Source: Comamonadaceae bacterium
GTDB lineage: Bacteria > Pseudomonadota > Gammaproteobacteria > Burkholderiales > Burkholderiaceae_C
Direction of reading: 5' to 3'
Assembly: GCA_013298415.1 (NCBI GenBank)
Contig: JAAFHN010000242.1
Coordinates: 1-5,056, forward strand
Length of the DNA stretch: 5,056 nucleotides
In this document: piece by piece, positions 1 through 5,056 of the stretch
How positions within the stretch are numbered: the stretch's first letter is position 1
Layout: every line of letters starts with the position of its first letter
Notes under the pieces: generated by a model
What the model saw: the letters and a program-made list of their open reading frames with translations, nothing else
Database searches by the model: none
What the model was told of the DNA's origin: nothing
Position numbers and translations under genes: made by a program

Positions 1-1
1 C

Positions 2-2611
2 CGCTTGCTCACCATTGCAGGCGTGGCGCAAGTGATCCCCATCGGCGGCGAAGTGCGCCAATACCAGGTGCAGCCTGACACCGCTGCGATGGCAGCGCGC
101 GGCATCACGCTCGAATCGGTTGCGCAAGCAGTGCGCGGCTTTGCCAGCAACACCAGCGGTGGATTTTTGGAGCTCAACGGCCGTGAGTATTTGATCCGCC
201 ATGTGGGCCAAACCACGAGGCTGGAAGATTTGCAGCGCGTGGCAGTGGGCTACCGAGAGGGCCGCACGGTGGAGCTGCGCCAAATCGCCAAGGTGAGCTT
301 CGCACCCGCCATTCGCCGAGGCGATGCGGGTTTGAACGGCCAAAGTGCAGTGGTGGTGGGTGTGCAAAAGCAGCCCAGCGCTGACACCGTGGCGCTCACC
401 AAGCGCATTGAATCTGCGCTTGGCGAGCTCAAAGCGGGCCTGCCAGCCGGCGTGGGTCAGCCCAAAGTGACCATGCGACAAGCCACTTTCATCGAGGCAT
501 CGGTGAGCAACCTGCAATCCAAGCTCATGCTGGCCTTTGCCGTGGTGGCCGTGGTGCTGTACTTTTTTTTGGCGAGTCTGCGCACCACGTTGATTTCGCT
601 CACTGCCATTCCGCTTTCATTCGCGATCACGGCGCTGGTGTTTTACTGGACGGGCCTGAGCATCAACACCATGACGCTGGGCGGCTTGACGATTGCCATC
701 GGCGAGCTGGTGGACGACGCGGTGGTGGGCGTGGAAAACATGCTTCGCCGATTGAAGGAAGACCGCGCCAAGCCCGAGGCTCAGCAGCAAAACACGCTAA
801 AGCTGCTCTTCAATGCCACCCTCGAAGTGCGCTCGGCCATTGTGTACGCAACTGTGATCGTAGGCCTGGTGCTCTTGCCGCTTTTCTTTTTGCCGGGTGT
901 GGAAGGCCGATTGATGCAGCCATTGGCCGTGGCCTACATCGTGTCGCTTTTGGCATCCATGCTGGTGTCGGTCACAGTGACTCCAGTGATGGCTTACCAC
1001 CTGCTGCCGCGCATGAAAAATTTGGGCCACGGCGACACAAAGGCCCAGGCTTGGCTCAAGCGGGTGTATGCGCGTGCGCTGGCTATGGCGCTCGCGGCGC
1101 CCAAGCGCTGGCTGGTTGCGGGCATGCTCGCTGTCGTGGCGGCGGCGGCGGTCGTGCCGCTCTTTCCCACCACATTTTTGCCACCGTTCAATGAGGGTGT
1201 GGCGCTCGTGGGTATCCGCTTGAATCCCGGCACCACGCTGGCTGAATCGGCGCGAATTGCCAGCATTGCCGAGCTGAAAATCAAAGCCGTGCCCGAAGTC
1301 GCGCATGTGGGGCGCCGCTCTGGCCGCGCCGAGCTCGATGAGCATGCCGAAGGTGTGCATGTGAGCGAGCTGGACGTGGGCCTGCGAGCGGGCAGGCCGC
1401 TCGATCAGGTGTATGGCGACATTCGAGAGGCACTCGCCACACTGCCTGCTGCCATCTCGATTGGCCAGCCCATCAGCCATCGCATCGATCACATGCTCTC
1501 TGGTGTGCGCTCCACGATCGCGATCAAGCTCTACGGTGACGACCTCGACACCCTGCGCGCCCAAGCCGACGCCTTGCGCGAGCAGTTGGCCAAAGTGCCA
1601 GGCATTGCAGATTTGGAAATCGAAAAGCAAGTGCTCACGCCGCAAGTGCGGGTGCGCCTTGACTTTGATCGCACTCGCTTGGCTGGCATTGCACCCGGCA
1701 AGCTGCTGCAAGAGTTGCAAACCCTTTCTCAGGGCGAGCGGATCACACAAATTGCCGAAGGCTCGCGGCGCTTTGACCTGGTGTTGCGCCTGCCCGAAGC
1801 ATCGCGCGGCATTGAGGGCTTGAAGGCGCTGATGATCGAAACGCCCTCGGGTCGTTTGCCCTTGAGTTCACTCGCAACCGTGGAGGAAGCCGACGGCCCC
1901 AACCAAATCAGCCGCGATGACGGCCGCCGCCGCATCGTGCTGAGCGCCAACGCCCAGGGCAGGGCGCTGAGTGATGTGGTGGCTGACATTCGAGCCATCA
2001 CCAGCACCACCAAACTGCCAGAGGGTTACTTCATCACGCTCGGTGGCCAGTTTGAGGCGCAAGCGGCTGCGAGCCGTGTGATTGGCTTGCTCTCGATTGC
2101 CTCTGTGGCGCTGATCTTTCTGATCCTCTTTTCGCGCTACCAGTCCGCCGTGTTGGCCGGGATCATCATGGCCAACATCCCGCTGGCTCTTGTGGGCGCA
2201 GTGGCGGCCCTTTGGCTCTCAGGCCAGCCGCTCAGCGTGGCGGCCTTGGTGGGCTTCATCACGCTTGCGGGCATCGCCATTCGCAACGGTATCTTGAAGG
2301 TCTCGCACTACGTGAACCTGTGCAAGTTCGACGGCGAGGTGTTTGGCGACGCCATGCTCATGCGCGGCAGCGCCGAGCGGCTCACGCCGGTGTTGATGAC
2401 TGCGCTGGTGGCTGCGCTCGCCATGGCGCCGCTGATGCTGGAAGCCGAGCAGCCTGGCACTGAAATTTTGCACCCCGTGGCAGTCGTCATTTTTGGTGGC
2501 CTCATCACCGCCACGCTGCTCGATTCTTTCCTCACGCCCTGCATGGTCAAGCTTTTTGGCCAGCGCGGCATTCAAGCGCTGGCTGCCAAAACCGACGCCG
2601 AGGCGCTTTAG
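2..2611 (+). CDS. Heavy-metal efflux RND transporter permease (CzcA/CusA-like), 5'-truncated by window edge
   Basis: Inner-membrane proton-driven pump of the HME-RND family, expected to export metal cations from periplasm or cytoplasm through a CzcCBA-type tripartite complex. The reading frame is open to the window edge, so about 160-180 N-terminal residues (family length ~1,030-1,060), including TM1, are missing; the TTG at position 5 is not the real start. Counting from position 5: porter-domain residues 1-170; TM2-TM6 about 172-335; TM7 about 368-390; second periplasmic loop 395-690; TM8-TM12 about 690-850. TM4 carries GELVDDAVVGVEN (D237, D238, E244), the acidic proton/metal relay of HME pumps. 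GQFEAQAAASR (681-691) and GIAIRNGILKVSHY (756-769) are further family signatures. By hand alignment to CusA, two of its three copper-binding methionines are replaced (I562, S615), arguing against Cu/Ag and for divalent cations. Substrate remains inferred. Adaptor and outer-membrane genes, if present, lie upstream outside the window. Confidence 0.93.
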   Translation, partial: RLLTIAGVAQVIPIGGEVRQYQVQPDTAAMAARGITLESVAQAVRGFASNTSGGFLELNGREYLIRHVGQTTRLEDLQRVAVGYREGRTVELRQIAKVSFAPAIRRGDAGLNGQSAVVVGVQKQPSADTVALTKRIESALGELKAGLPAGVGQPKVTMRQATFIEASVSNLQSKLMLAFAVVAVVLYFFLASLRTTLISLTAIPLSFAITALVFYWTGLSINTMTLGGLTIAIGELVDDAVVGVENMLRRLKEDRAKPEAQQQNTLKLLFNATLEVRSAIVYATVIVGLVLLPLFFLPGVEGRLMQPLAVAYIVSLLASMLVSVTVTPVMAYHLLPRMKNLGHGDTKAQAWLKRVYARALAMALAAPKRWLVAGMLAVVAAAAVVPLFPTTFLPPFNEGVALVGIRLNPGTTLAESARIASIAELKIKAVPEVAHVGRRSGRAELDEHAEGVHVSELDVGLRAGRPLDQVYGDIREALATLPAAISIGQPISHRIDHMLSGVRSTIAIKLYGDDLDTLRAQADALREQLAKVPGIADLEIEKQVLTPQVRVRLDFDRTRLAGIAPGKLLQELQTLSQGERITQIAEGSRRFDLVLRLPEASRGIEGLKALMIETPSGRLPLSSLATVEEADGPNQISRDDGRRRIVLSANAQGRALSDVVADIRAITSTTKLPEGYFITLGGQFEAQAAASRVIGLLSIASVALIFLILFSRYQSAVLAGIIMANIPLALVGAVAALWLSGQPLSVAALVGFITLAGIAIRNGILKVSHYVNLCKFDGEVFGDAMLMRGSAERLTPVLMTALVAALAMAPLMLEAEQPGTEILHPVAVVIFGGLITATLLDSFLTPCMVKLFGQRGIQALAAKTDAEAL

Positions 2612-2639
2612 TTCCCCCCCGTTCCACCCACTGTTCTAT

Positions 2640-2643
2640 AGGA
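2640..2643 (+). promoter_or_regulatory. Shine-Dalgarno site of the small secreted-protein gene
   Basis: AGGA lies 7 bases before the ATG at 2651. It supports this start over the second in-frame ATG at 2657 and shows that the gene is translated independently of the pump gene, although no clear promoter is visible in the 39-base gap. Confidence 0.6.
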
Positions 2644-2650
2644 CTTTCTC

Positions 2651-3034
2651 ATGACAATGCGCAACTCTCTGGCTTTCGCAGCCACCCTGACAGTTCTCGC
2701 CGCCAGCCCTGCCTGGGCTGGCGCTGGCCACGACCATTCGCCCAAACACGGGGGTATCGTGGCCGAAGTGAAAGACGTTGATTTTGAGTTTGTGCTCAAA
2801 GCGGACGTGATTCACGTGCACGTGCGCGGCCACAAACCAGTCAAACTTGAGGGCGCAACGGCCAAGCTCAGTTTGCTCAATGGCAGTCAAAAGACCGAGG
2901 TGCCCCTGACCTTGGTTGGTGACAAATTTGAGGCCAAGGGCAGCTTCGATGTGAGCAAAGGAACCAAAGGCGTCGCCGTGATCACATTCGCTGGCATGGC
3001 CCCAAAGACCGCCCGCTTTGAAGTGAAGAAGTAA
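2651..3034 (+). CDS. Small secreted His-containing protein of an RND efflux operon, putative periplasmic metal-binding accessory
   Basis: A 127-residue protein with a classical Sec signal peptide: basic start MTMRN, hydrophobic core at residues 7-19, and an AWA cleavage site after residue 23. The mature ~104-residue chain starts with a short His cluster (GAGHDHSPKHGG; H27, H29, H33), with three more histidines in or near a predicted beta strand (H55, H57, H61). There are no cysteines and one methionine in the mature part. The remainder alternates hydrophobic and polar residues, suggesting a compact beta-sandwich; I see no catalytic motif. It follows the RND gene by 39 bases in the same direction, so it is probably the last gene of that operon. 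From location and histidines I infer periplasmic metal binding or delivery to the pump, in the way CusF serves CusA, but it is not CusF-like in sequence (no Met/Trp site). I recall similar unnamed proteins beside czc-type genes in Burkholderiales, unverified. Confidence 0.82.
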   Translation: MTMRNSLAFAATLTVLAASPAWAGAGHDHSPKHGGIVAEVKDVDFEFVLKADVIHVHVRGHKPVKLEGATAKLSLLNGSQKTEVPLTLVGDKFEAKGSFDVSKGTKGVAVITFAGMAPKTARFEVKK

Positions 3035-3046
3035 AGCCTTCGCCAC

Positions 3047-3080
3047 CATCCATCACCGGTGCGGATGCTGGTGGTGGATG
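3047..3080. terminator. Hairpin at the convergent gene junction, possible bidirectional 3'-end structure
   Basis: CATCCATCACC (3047-3057) pairs with GGTGGTGGATG (3070-3080) over 11 positions, ten Watson-Crick and one T-G (wobble in RNA), around a 12-base loop. It starts 13 bases after the stop codon of the small secreted-protein gene. For the opposite strand it straddles the stop codon (3053-3055) of the DMT gene, the right arm encoding part of its His tail. Neither side is followed by a T-run, so it does not meet the usual intrinsic-terminator pattern; it may only stabilise 3' ends, or be a by-product of His codons. Confidence 0.3.
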
Positions 3081-4138
3081 TCGGGGTAGTGCGGGTGCGC
3101 ATGCTTCAGCGGTTCATGCCGATGGGCGTGGCTGTGCGCCTTGGCCATATCCCACTCGAACCCGTGGCTGTGGCGATGGTGCTCGTCGTGGGTATGCTGG
3201 TGCGTGTGCGCCAGCTCCGCGTGCTCGTGCTCATGGTTGTGGCGCTCTTGCAGGTGCAGCCAAACGCCTGCTGCCATGAGCACTGGCGCCACCCAGAAGG
3301 CGGTGCTGGTGGCTTCGTTGAACAGCGCAATCGACAGGGCTGCCCCCACAAAGGGCGCGGTTGAAAAATACGCGCCACTTCGCGCTGCGCCCAAGCCGCG
3401 CAGTGCCAGCACAAAGAGCACGAGGCTCAGGCCGTAGCCAAAAAATCCGATCACGAGCGTTTGCGCCAGCGCGGGGGCTGCGGGCAGGCTCGCACCCATG
3501 GCGAGCGCGATGCCTGTGTTCACGCCACCCGCAATCAGGCCCTTGCTTCCAGCGATGAAGAGCGCGTCGTTGGCCGAGACTTTGCGGGTGAGGTTGTTGT
3601 CGGTTGCCCAGGCCAAGCAAGCCAGCGCAATGGCCAAGGGCCCGAGCCAAGGGGCACTTGGCGAAGCGCCTTGGGCTGCACTGCCGCCGCTTGCGGGCCA
3701 CGCCAGCACCAGGCCGCCCGCTGCGATCAAGAGCATGCCCAGCACCATGCGCCGATCTGTGTGTTCGCGAAATACCAGCCAGGCGAGAAGGGCGGTGAGA
3801 ACCGATTCCAAGTTGAGCAAGAGCGAGGCGGTTGCCGCGCCTGTGTGCGACAAGCCCAGCATCAGCAGCAGCGGCCCCAGCACGCCGCCAAAGGCAATCG
3901 CAGCCAAGAGCCAGGGCCACTCGCTACGCGGCATCTCCACTGCTCGCCAGCCGCCATCGCGCCAGAGCCGCGCAGCACCCAGCCCCAAACCGCTGCCCAA
4001 GTAGAGCAGGCCCGCCAGCAAAAACGCGCCTGAAAGCGATAGGCCATCGCCCATCAGCTGCTTGGCGAGTGGCGTGCTCGCGCCAAAGAGCGCTGCGGCA
4101 GCGAGTGCGGCCAATACCGCGTGGCGTGGTGCGCTCAT
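3053..4138 (-). CDS. DMT-superfamily (EamA) transporter with long His-rich cytoplasmic tail
   Basis: A 361-residue membrane protein with about ten hydrophobic helices between residues 6 and 297, arranged as two EamA-type repeats (about 6-148 and 164-297). The end of TM4 in the first repeat has the common EamA pattern LNLESVLTALLAWLVFRE. DMT carriers move small metabolites; both termini are normally cytoplasmic. After TM10, residues 300-361 form a hydrophilic tail with 23 histidines in five clusters, such as HNHEHEH, HTHQHTH and HPHYPDIHHQHPHR, an obvious metal-binding segment probably facing the cytoplasm. It is 52 bases downstream of the CDF gene on the same strand, so likely co-transcribed and under the same MerR control. 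The ATG at 4138 is the first start in this frame, but no Shine-Dalgarno sequence precedes it. Substrate is unknown: a metal, a metal chelate (the EamA protein CntI exports a metallophore) or an unrelated metabolite with metal-gated activity are all possible. Confidence 0.9.
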   Translation of the reverse strand: MSAPRHAVLAALAAAALFGASTPLAKQLMGDGLSLSGAFLLAGLLYLGSGLGLGAARLWRDGGWRAVEMPRSEWPWLLAAIAFGGVLGPLLLMLGLSHTGAATASLLLNLESVLTALLAWLVFREHTDRRMVLGMLLIAAGGLVLAWPASGGSAAQGASPSAPWLGPLAIALACLAWATDNNLTRKVSANDALFIAGSKGLIAGGVNTGIALAMGASLPAAPALAQTLVIGFFGYGLSLVLFVLALRGLGAARSGAYFSTAPFVGAALSIALFNEATSTAFWVAPVLMAAGVWLHLQERHNHEHEHAELAHTHQHTHDEHHRHSHGFEWDMAKAHSHAHRHEPLKHAHPHYPDIHHQHPHR

Positions 4139-4190
4139 GATGAATACAAAAAATGTAGCAATGAATGTAGTAAATACAAGGACGTAGGAG
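4139..4190 (-). promoter_or_regulatory. AT-rich spacer between CDF and DMT genes with short direct repeats; possible weak internal promoter
   Basis: This 52-base spacer is markedly AT-rich compared with its surroundings. On the + strand it has AATACAA twice (4143-4149 and 4173-4179) and ATGTAG twice (4153-4158 and 4165-4170). Read on the - strand, TTGTAT (4179-4174), 16 bases, then TACATT (4157-4152) could be a weak sigma-70 promoter placing a transcript start only a few bases before the DMT ATG. No ribosome binding site is seen. The promoter reading is speculative. Confidence 0.25.
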
Positions 4191-4844
4191 CTATTTGACT
4201 GAATTATTTGCCAATTCTGCTCTTGCGCGGCTCCAAACGGTGCTGCCGGATGTGATGGCCAGCACGCCCATGATCGCGGCTACGAACCAATCGGGCCAAG
4301 GGGTGCCGGTGCCGAAGATGCCGAGGGCGGCCAGCATCACGGCTATGTTGCTGATCGCATCGTTGCGCGAGCACAGCCACACGGATTGCATGTTTGCGTC
4401 GCCGTTGCGGTGCTGGTAGAGCATGGCGGCCACGCCTACGTTCACCACGAGTGCCAAGAAGCCAATTGCGAGCATCACGGGAGCAAGGGGCAAATGGCTG
4501 GCGGAAGGTGCTTGCCAGTGTTGTACGGCCTGCACGGCGCTGTAGCCCAAGATGCCGATGCCGAAAGCCAGCATGCATGCAGCCTTGAAAAGCGCCGTTT
4601 TGCTGCGAACGGCGGCTGCTGCGCCCAGCACCGCAAGCGACACGCCGTAGTTCAGCCCATCGCCCAAAAAATCCACTGCATCGCCTAAGAGCGAGGCGGA
4701 GCGGGCTTGCACACCTGCAGCAACTTCCACGAAAAACATGCCCAAGTTCAGAACGAGGGCAATCCACAGCACGCGGCGGTAGGCGGGCGAAAGATCGGGG
4801 GCGTGGGCGTGATCGGTGTGGTGATGATCGCAGTGGGCTGACAT
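4191..4844 (-). CDS. Cation diffusion facilitator family metal transporter, short form lacking the C-terminal domain
   Basis: A 217-residue inner-membrane protein expected to export divalent metal (Zn, Co, Cd or similar) from the cytoplasm in exchange for protons. The N-terminus is metal-binding in character: MSAHCDHHHTDHAHAPD has six His and one Cys. Six hydrophobic helices follow (about 23-46, 50-75, 82-107, 118-143, 155-175, 184-203). TM2 contains LLGDAVDFLGD, aligning with the family pattern LLADAxHxxxD, so D58 replaces the usual His and D62 is the conserved Asp. TM5 contains WLCSRNDAISN: D162 is conserved but C158 stands where most Zn transporters have His. The chain ends 14 residues after TM6, so the ~80-residue cytoplasmic dimerisation domain of YiiP/CzcD-type proteins is absent; normal stop and clean downstream spacer suggest this is the native form. 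It is divergent from a MerR regulator with a matching promoter between them. Family call is firm; metal is not. Confidence 0.9.
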   Translation of the reverse strand: MSAHCDHHHTDHAHAPDLSPAYRRVLWIALVLNLGMFFVEVAAGVQARSASLLGDAVDFLGDGLNYGVSLAVLGAAAAVRSKTALFKAACMLAFGIGILGYSAVQAVQHWQAPSASHLPLAPVMLAIGFLALVVNVGVAAMLYQHRNGDANMQSVWLCSRNDAISNIAVMLAALGIFGTGTPWPDWFVAAIMGVLAITSGSTVWSRARAELANNSVK

Positions 4845-4849
4845 AGAGA

Positions 4850-4878
4850 TTTACTTAAAAACCAGGGATGGGCACAAT
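4850..4878 (+). promoter_or_regulatory. Candidate merR promoter, weak
   Basis: TTTACT (4850-4855), a 17-base spacer and CACAAT (4873-4878) match sigma-70 boxes at four of six positions each. Transcription would start near 4885, just upstream of the merR ribosome binding site and inside the CDF operator, so a bound MerR protein would block or modulate it. Such weak matches are common by chance. Confidence 0.25.
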
Positions 4879-4885
4879 TGGAAAG

Positions 4886-4902
4886 CTTCAAGTCACTCGA
4901 AG
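4886..4902. promoter_or_regulatory. Near-palindromic MerR operator
   Basis: CTTCAAGTCACTCGAAG is a 17-base imperfect palindrome: seven of eight arm pairs match around a central C at 4894. It sits within the 19-base spacer, its centre shifted about two bases towards the -35 box, the placement seen in operators such as the SoxR site of soxS. Its right end overlaps the -35 box by one base and the merR ribosome binding site. Confidence 0.72.
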
Positions 4903-4903
4903 G
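4899..4903 (+). promoter_or_regulatory. merR Shine-Dalgarno site inside the operator
   Basis: GAAGG lies 8 bases before the ATG at 4912, supporting that start; the later in-frame ATG at 4945 has no good site before it. The bases are shared with the CDF operator and -35 box, so merR transcripts must begin within or upstream of the operator. Confidence 0.55.
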
Positions 4904-4911
4904 TCAAGCCC

Positions 4912-5056
4912 ATGGCGAAAAACCCCCCAAGCCGCGCGGGGCCGATGTCGATTTTGCAGGCCGCGCAGGCCAGCGGCGTGTCTGCTGCCAATATTCGCTA
5001 CTACGAGCAGCAAGGCTTGATCCCGAAGGTGCATCTGGCCGAAAACGGCTACCGCA
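4912..5056 (+). CDS. MerR-family transcriptional regulator, N-terminal fragment cut by window edge
   Basis: Only the first 48 residues are present. They form the winged helix-turn-helix DNA-binding domain of MerR proteins: an 11-residue extension, then SILQAAQASGVSA (helix-turn, residues 13-25), NIRYYEQQGLIP (27-38), which carries the RYYE..GL signature, and ENGYR (44-48) leading into the wing. The dimerisation helix and the C-terminal sensor region, whose Cys/His residues would reveal the metal or other signal, lie outside the window. Divergent position, 67 bases from the CDF gene with a 19-base-spacer promoter between, makes it the likely metal-responsive activator of that gene. It is not possible to separate CueR, ZntR, CadR or other subfamilies from this piece. 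The start at 4912 is chosen for its ribosome binding site; starting at 4945 would give a more typical MerR N-terminus. Confidence 0.88.
   Translation, partial: MAKNPPSRAGPMSILQAAQASGVSAANIRYYEQQGLIPKVHLAENGYR

Larger units (their letters stand above)
4877..4907 (-). promoter_or_regulatory. MerR-type promoter of the CDF gene (19-base spacer)
   Basis: On the - strand the -35 box is TTGACC (4907-4902), followed by exactly 19 bases and the -10 box TCCAAT (4882-4877). An over-long 19-20-base spacer is the hallmark of promoters activated by MerR-family proteins, which twist the DNA to align the boxes. The expected start near 4870 gives a leader of about 26 bases before the CDF ATG at 4844. The adjacent divergent merR gene fits as its regulator. 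Confidence 0.8.

Noticed and set aside
5..7. TTG at position 5 as the start of the RND gene
   Set aside because: The frame is open to the window edge, and the protein at this point aligns with about residue 160-170 of full-length HME-RND pumps, so the real start is upstream.
797..1750. A 317-codon open frame on the - strand inside the RND gene
   Set aside because: It lies entirely antisense to a well-supported gene, its product is a His/Gln/Arg-rich string without recognisable domains, and long antisense frames are expected in GC-rich genes with strong third-position bias.
3015..3037. GCTTT/AAAGC inverted repeat across the stop codon of the small secreted-protein gene as a terminator
   Set aside because: The stem is only 5 pairs with a 13-base loop, begins inside the coding sequence and has no T-run.
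3053..3240. Repetitive His-codon DNA as a tandem repeat or CRISPR-like array
   Set aside because: The repetition is only short irregular runs of CAC/CAT codons within one protein tail; unit length and spacing are not constant.
3059..3364. A 101-codon + strand frame starting in the 3' end of the DMT gene, looking like a Val/Met-rich hydrophobic small protein
   Set aside because: The Val/Met/Leu richness is the antisense image of His codons (CAC/CAT read as GTG/ATG) and there is no supporting ribosome binding site.
3231..4033. Several open frames of 168-229 codons overlapping the DMT gene on both strands
   Set aside because: None has recognisable domains, membrane-helix organisation or a good start site, whereas the 361-codon frame has a full ten-helix EamA architecture; these are shadow frames.
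4191..4844. CDF gene as a truncated pseudogene because it lacks the C-terminal domain
   Set aside because: The frame is intact from a His-rich N-terminus through six helices to a normal stop, no remnant of the missing domain follows in any frame before the DMT gene, and the promoter is well preserved, so a natural short form is more likely.

Overview
This 5,056-base window looks like a metal-homeostasis locus from a GC-rich betaproteobacterium. Burkholderiales, possibly Comamonadaceae, is my best guess, based on the character of the proteins and a strong preference for G or C at third codon positions; no marker gene is present to confirm it. Five protein genes fill almost all of the sequence. 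I see no rRNA or tRNA genes, CRISPR arrays or insertion sequences.

Layout. (1) Positions 2-2611, + strand: the C-terminal ~869 residues of a heavy-metal RND efflux pump (CzcA/CusA-like inner-membrane permease), whose start lies upstream of the window. (2) Positions 2651-3034, +: a 127-residue secreted protein with a clear signal peptide and a His-containing N-terminus, 39 bases behind the pump and with its own good ribosome binding site, so probably the last gene of the RND operon. (3) Positions 3053-4138, -: a 10-helix DMT/EamA-family transporter with a 62-residue tail holding 23 histidines. It converges on gene 2 with only 18 bases between the stop codons. (4) Positions 4191-4844, -: a short cation diffusion facilitator (CDF) with a His-rich N-terminus, no C-terminal cytoplasmic domain and altered metal-site residues. 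(5) Position 4912 to the window end, +: the first 48 residues of a MerR-family regulator, divergent from the CDF gene.

Regulation. The 67-base gap between the CDF and merR genes holds a textbook MerR-type promoter reading towards the CDF gene: TTGACC, a 19-base spacer and TCCAAT, with a 17-base near-palindrome over the spacer. The simplest model is that the MerR protein senses a metal and activates CDF, and probably DMT, transcription. The merR ribosome binding site lies inside the same operator, which suggests autoregulation.

How the genes may work together (inference). The CDF would move metal from cytoplasm to periplasm, the RND pump would move periplasmic metal out through a tripartite complex, and the small secreted protein could bind metal between them. 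The His-tailed DMT protein is the least understood member; its position behind the CDF gene and its tail tie it to metal, but its substrate cannot be read from the sequence. The most distinctive features are this His-tailed DMT transporter, the domain-less CDF with a CxxxD site, and the RND-linked secreted protein. Each individually resembles families I believe are found in related bacteria, so none is claimed as new without a search.
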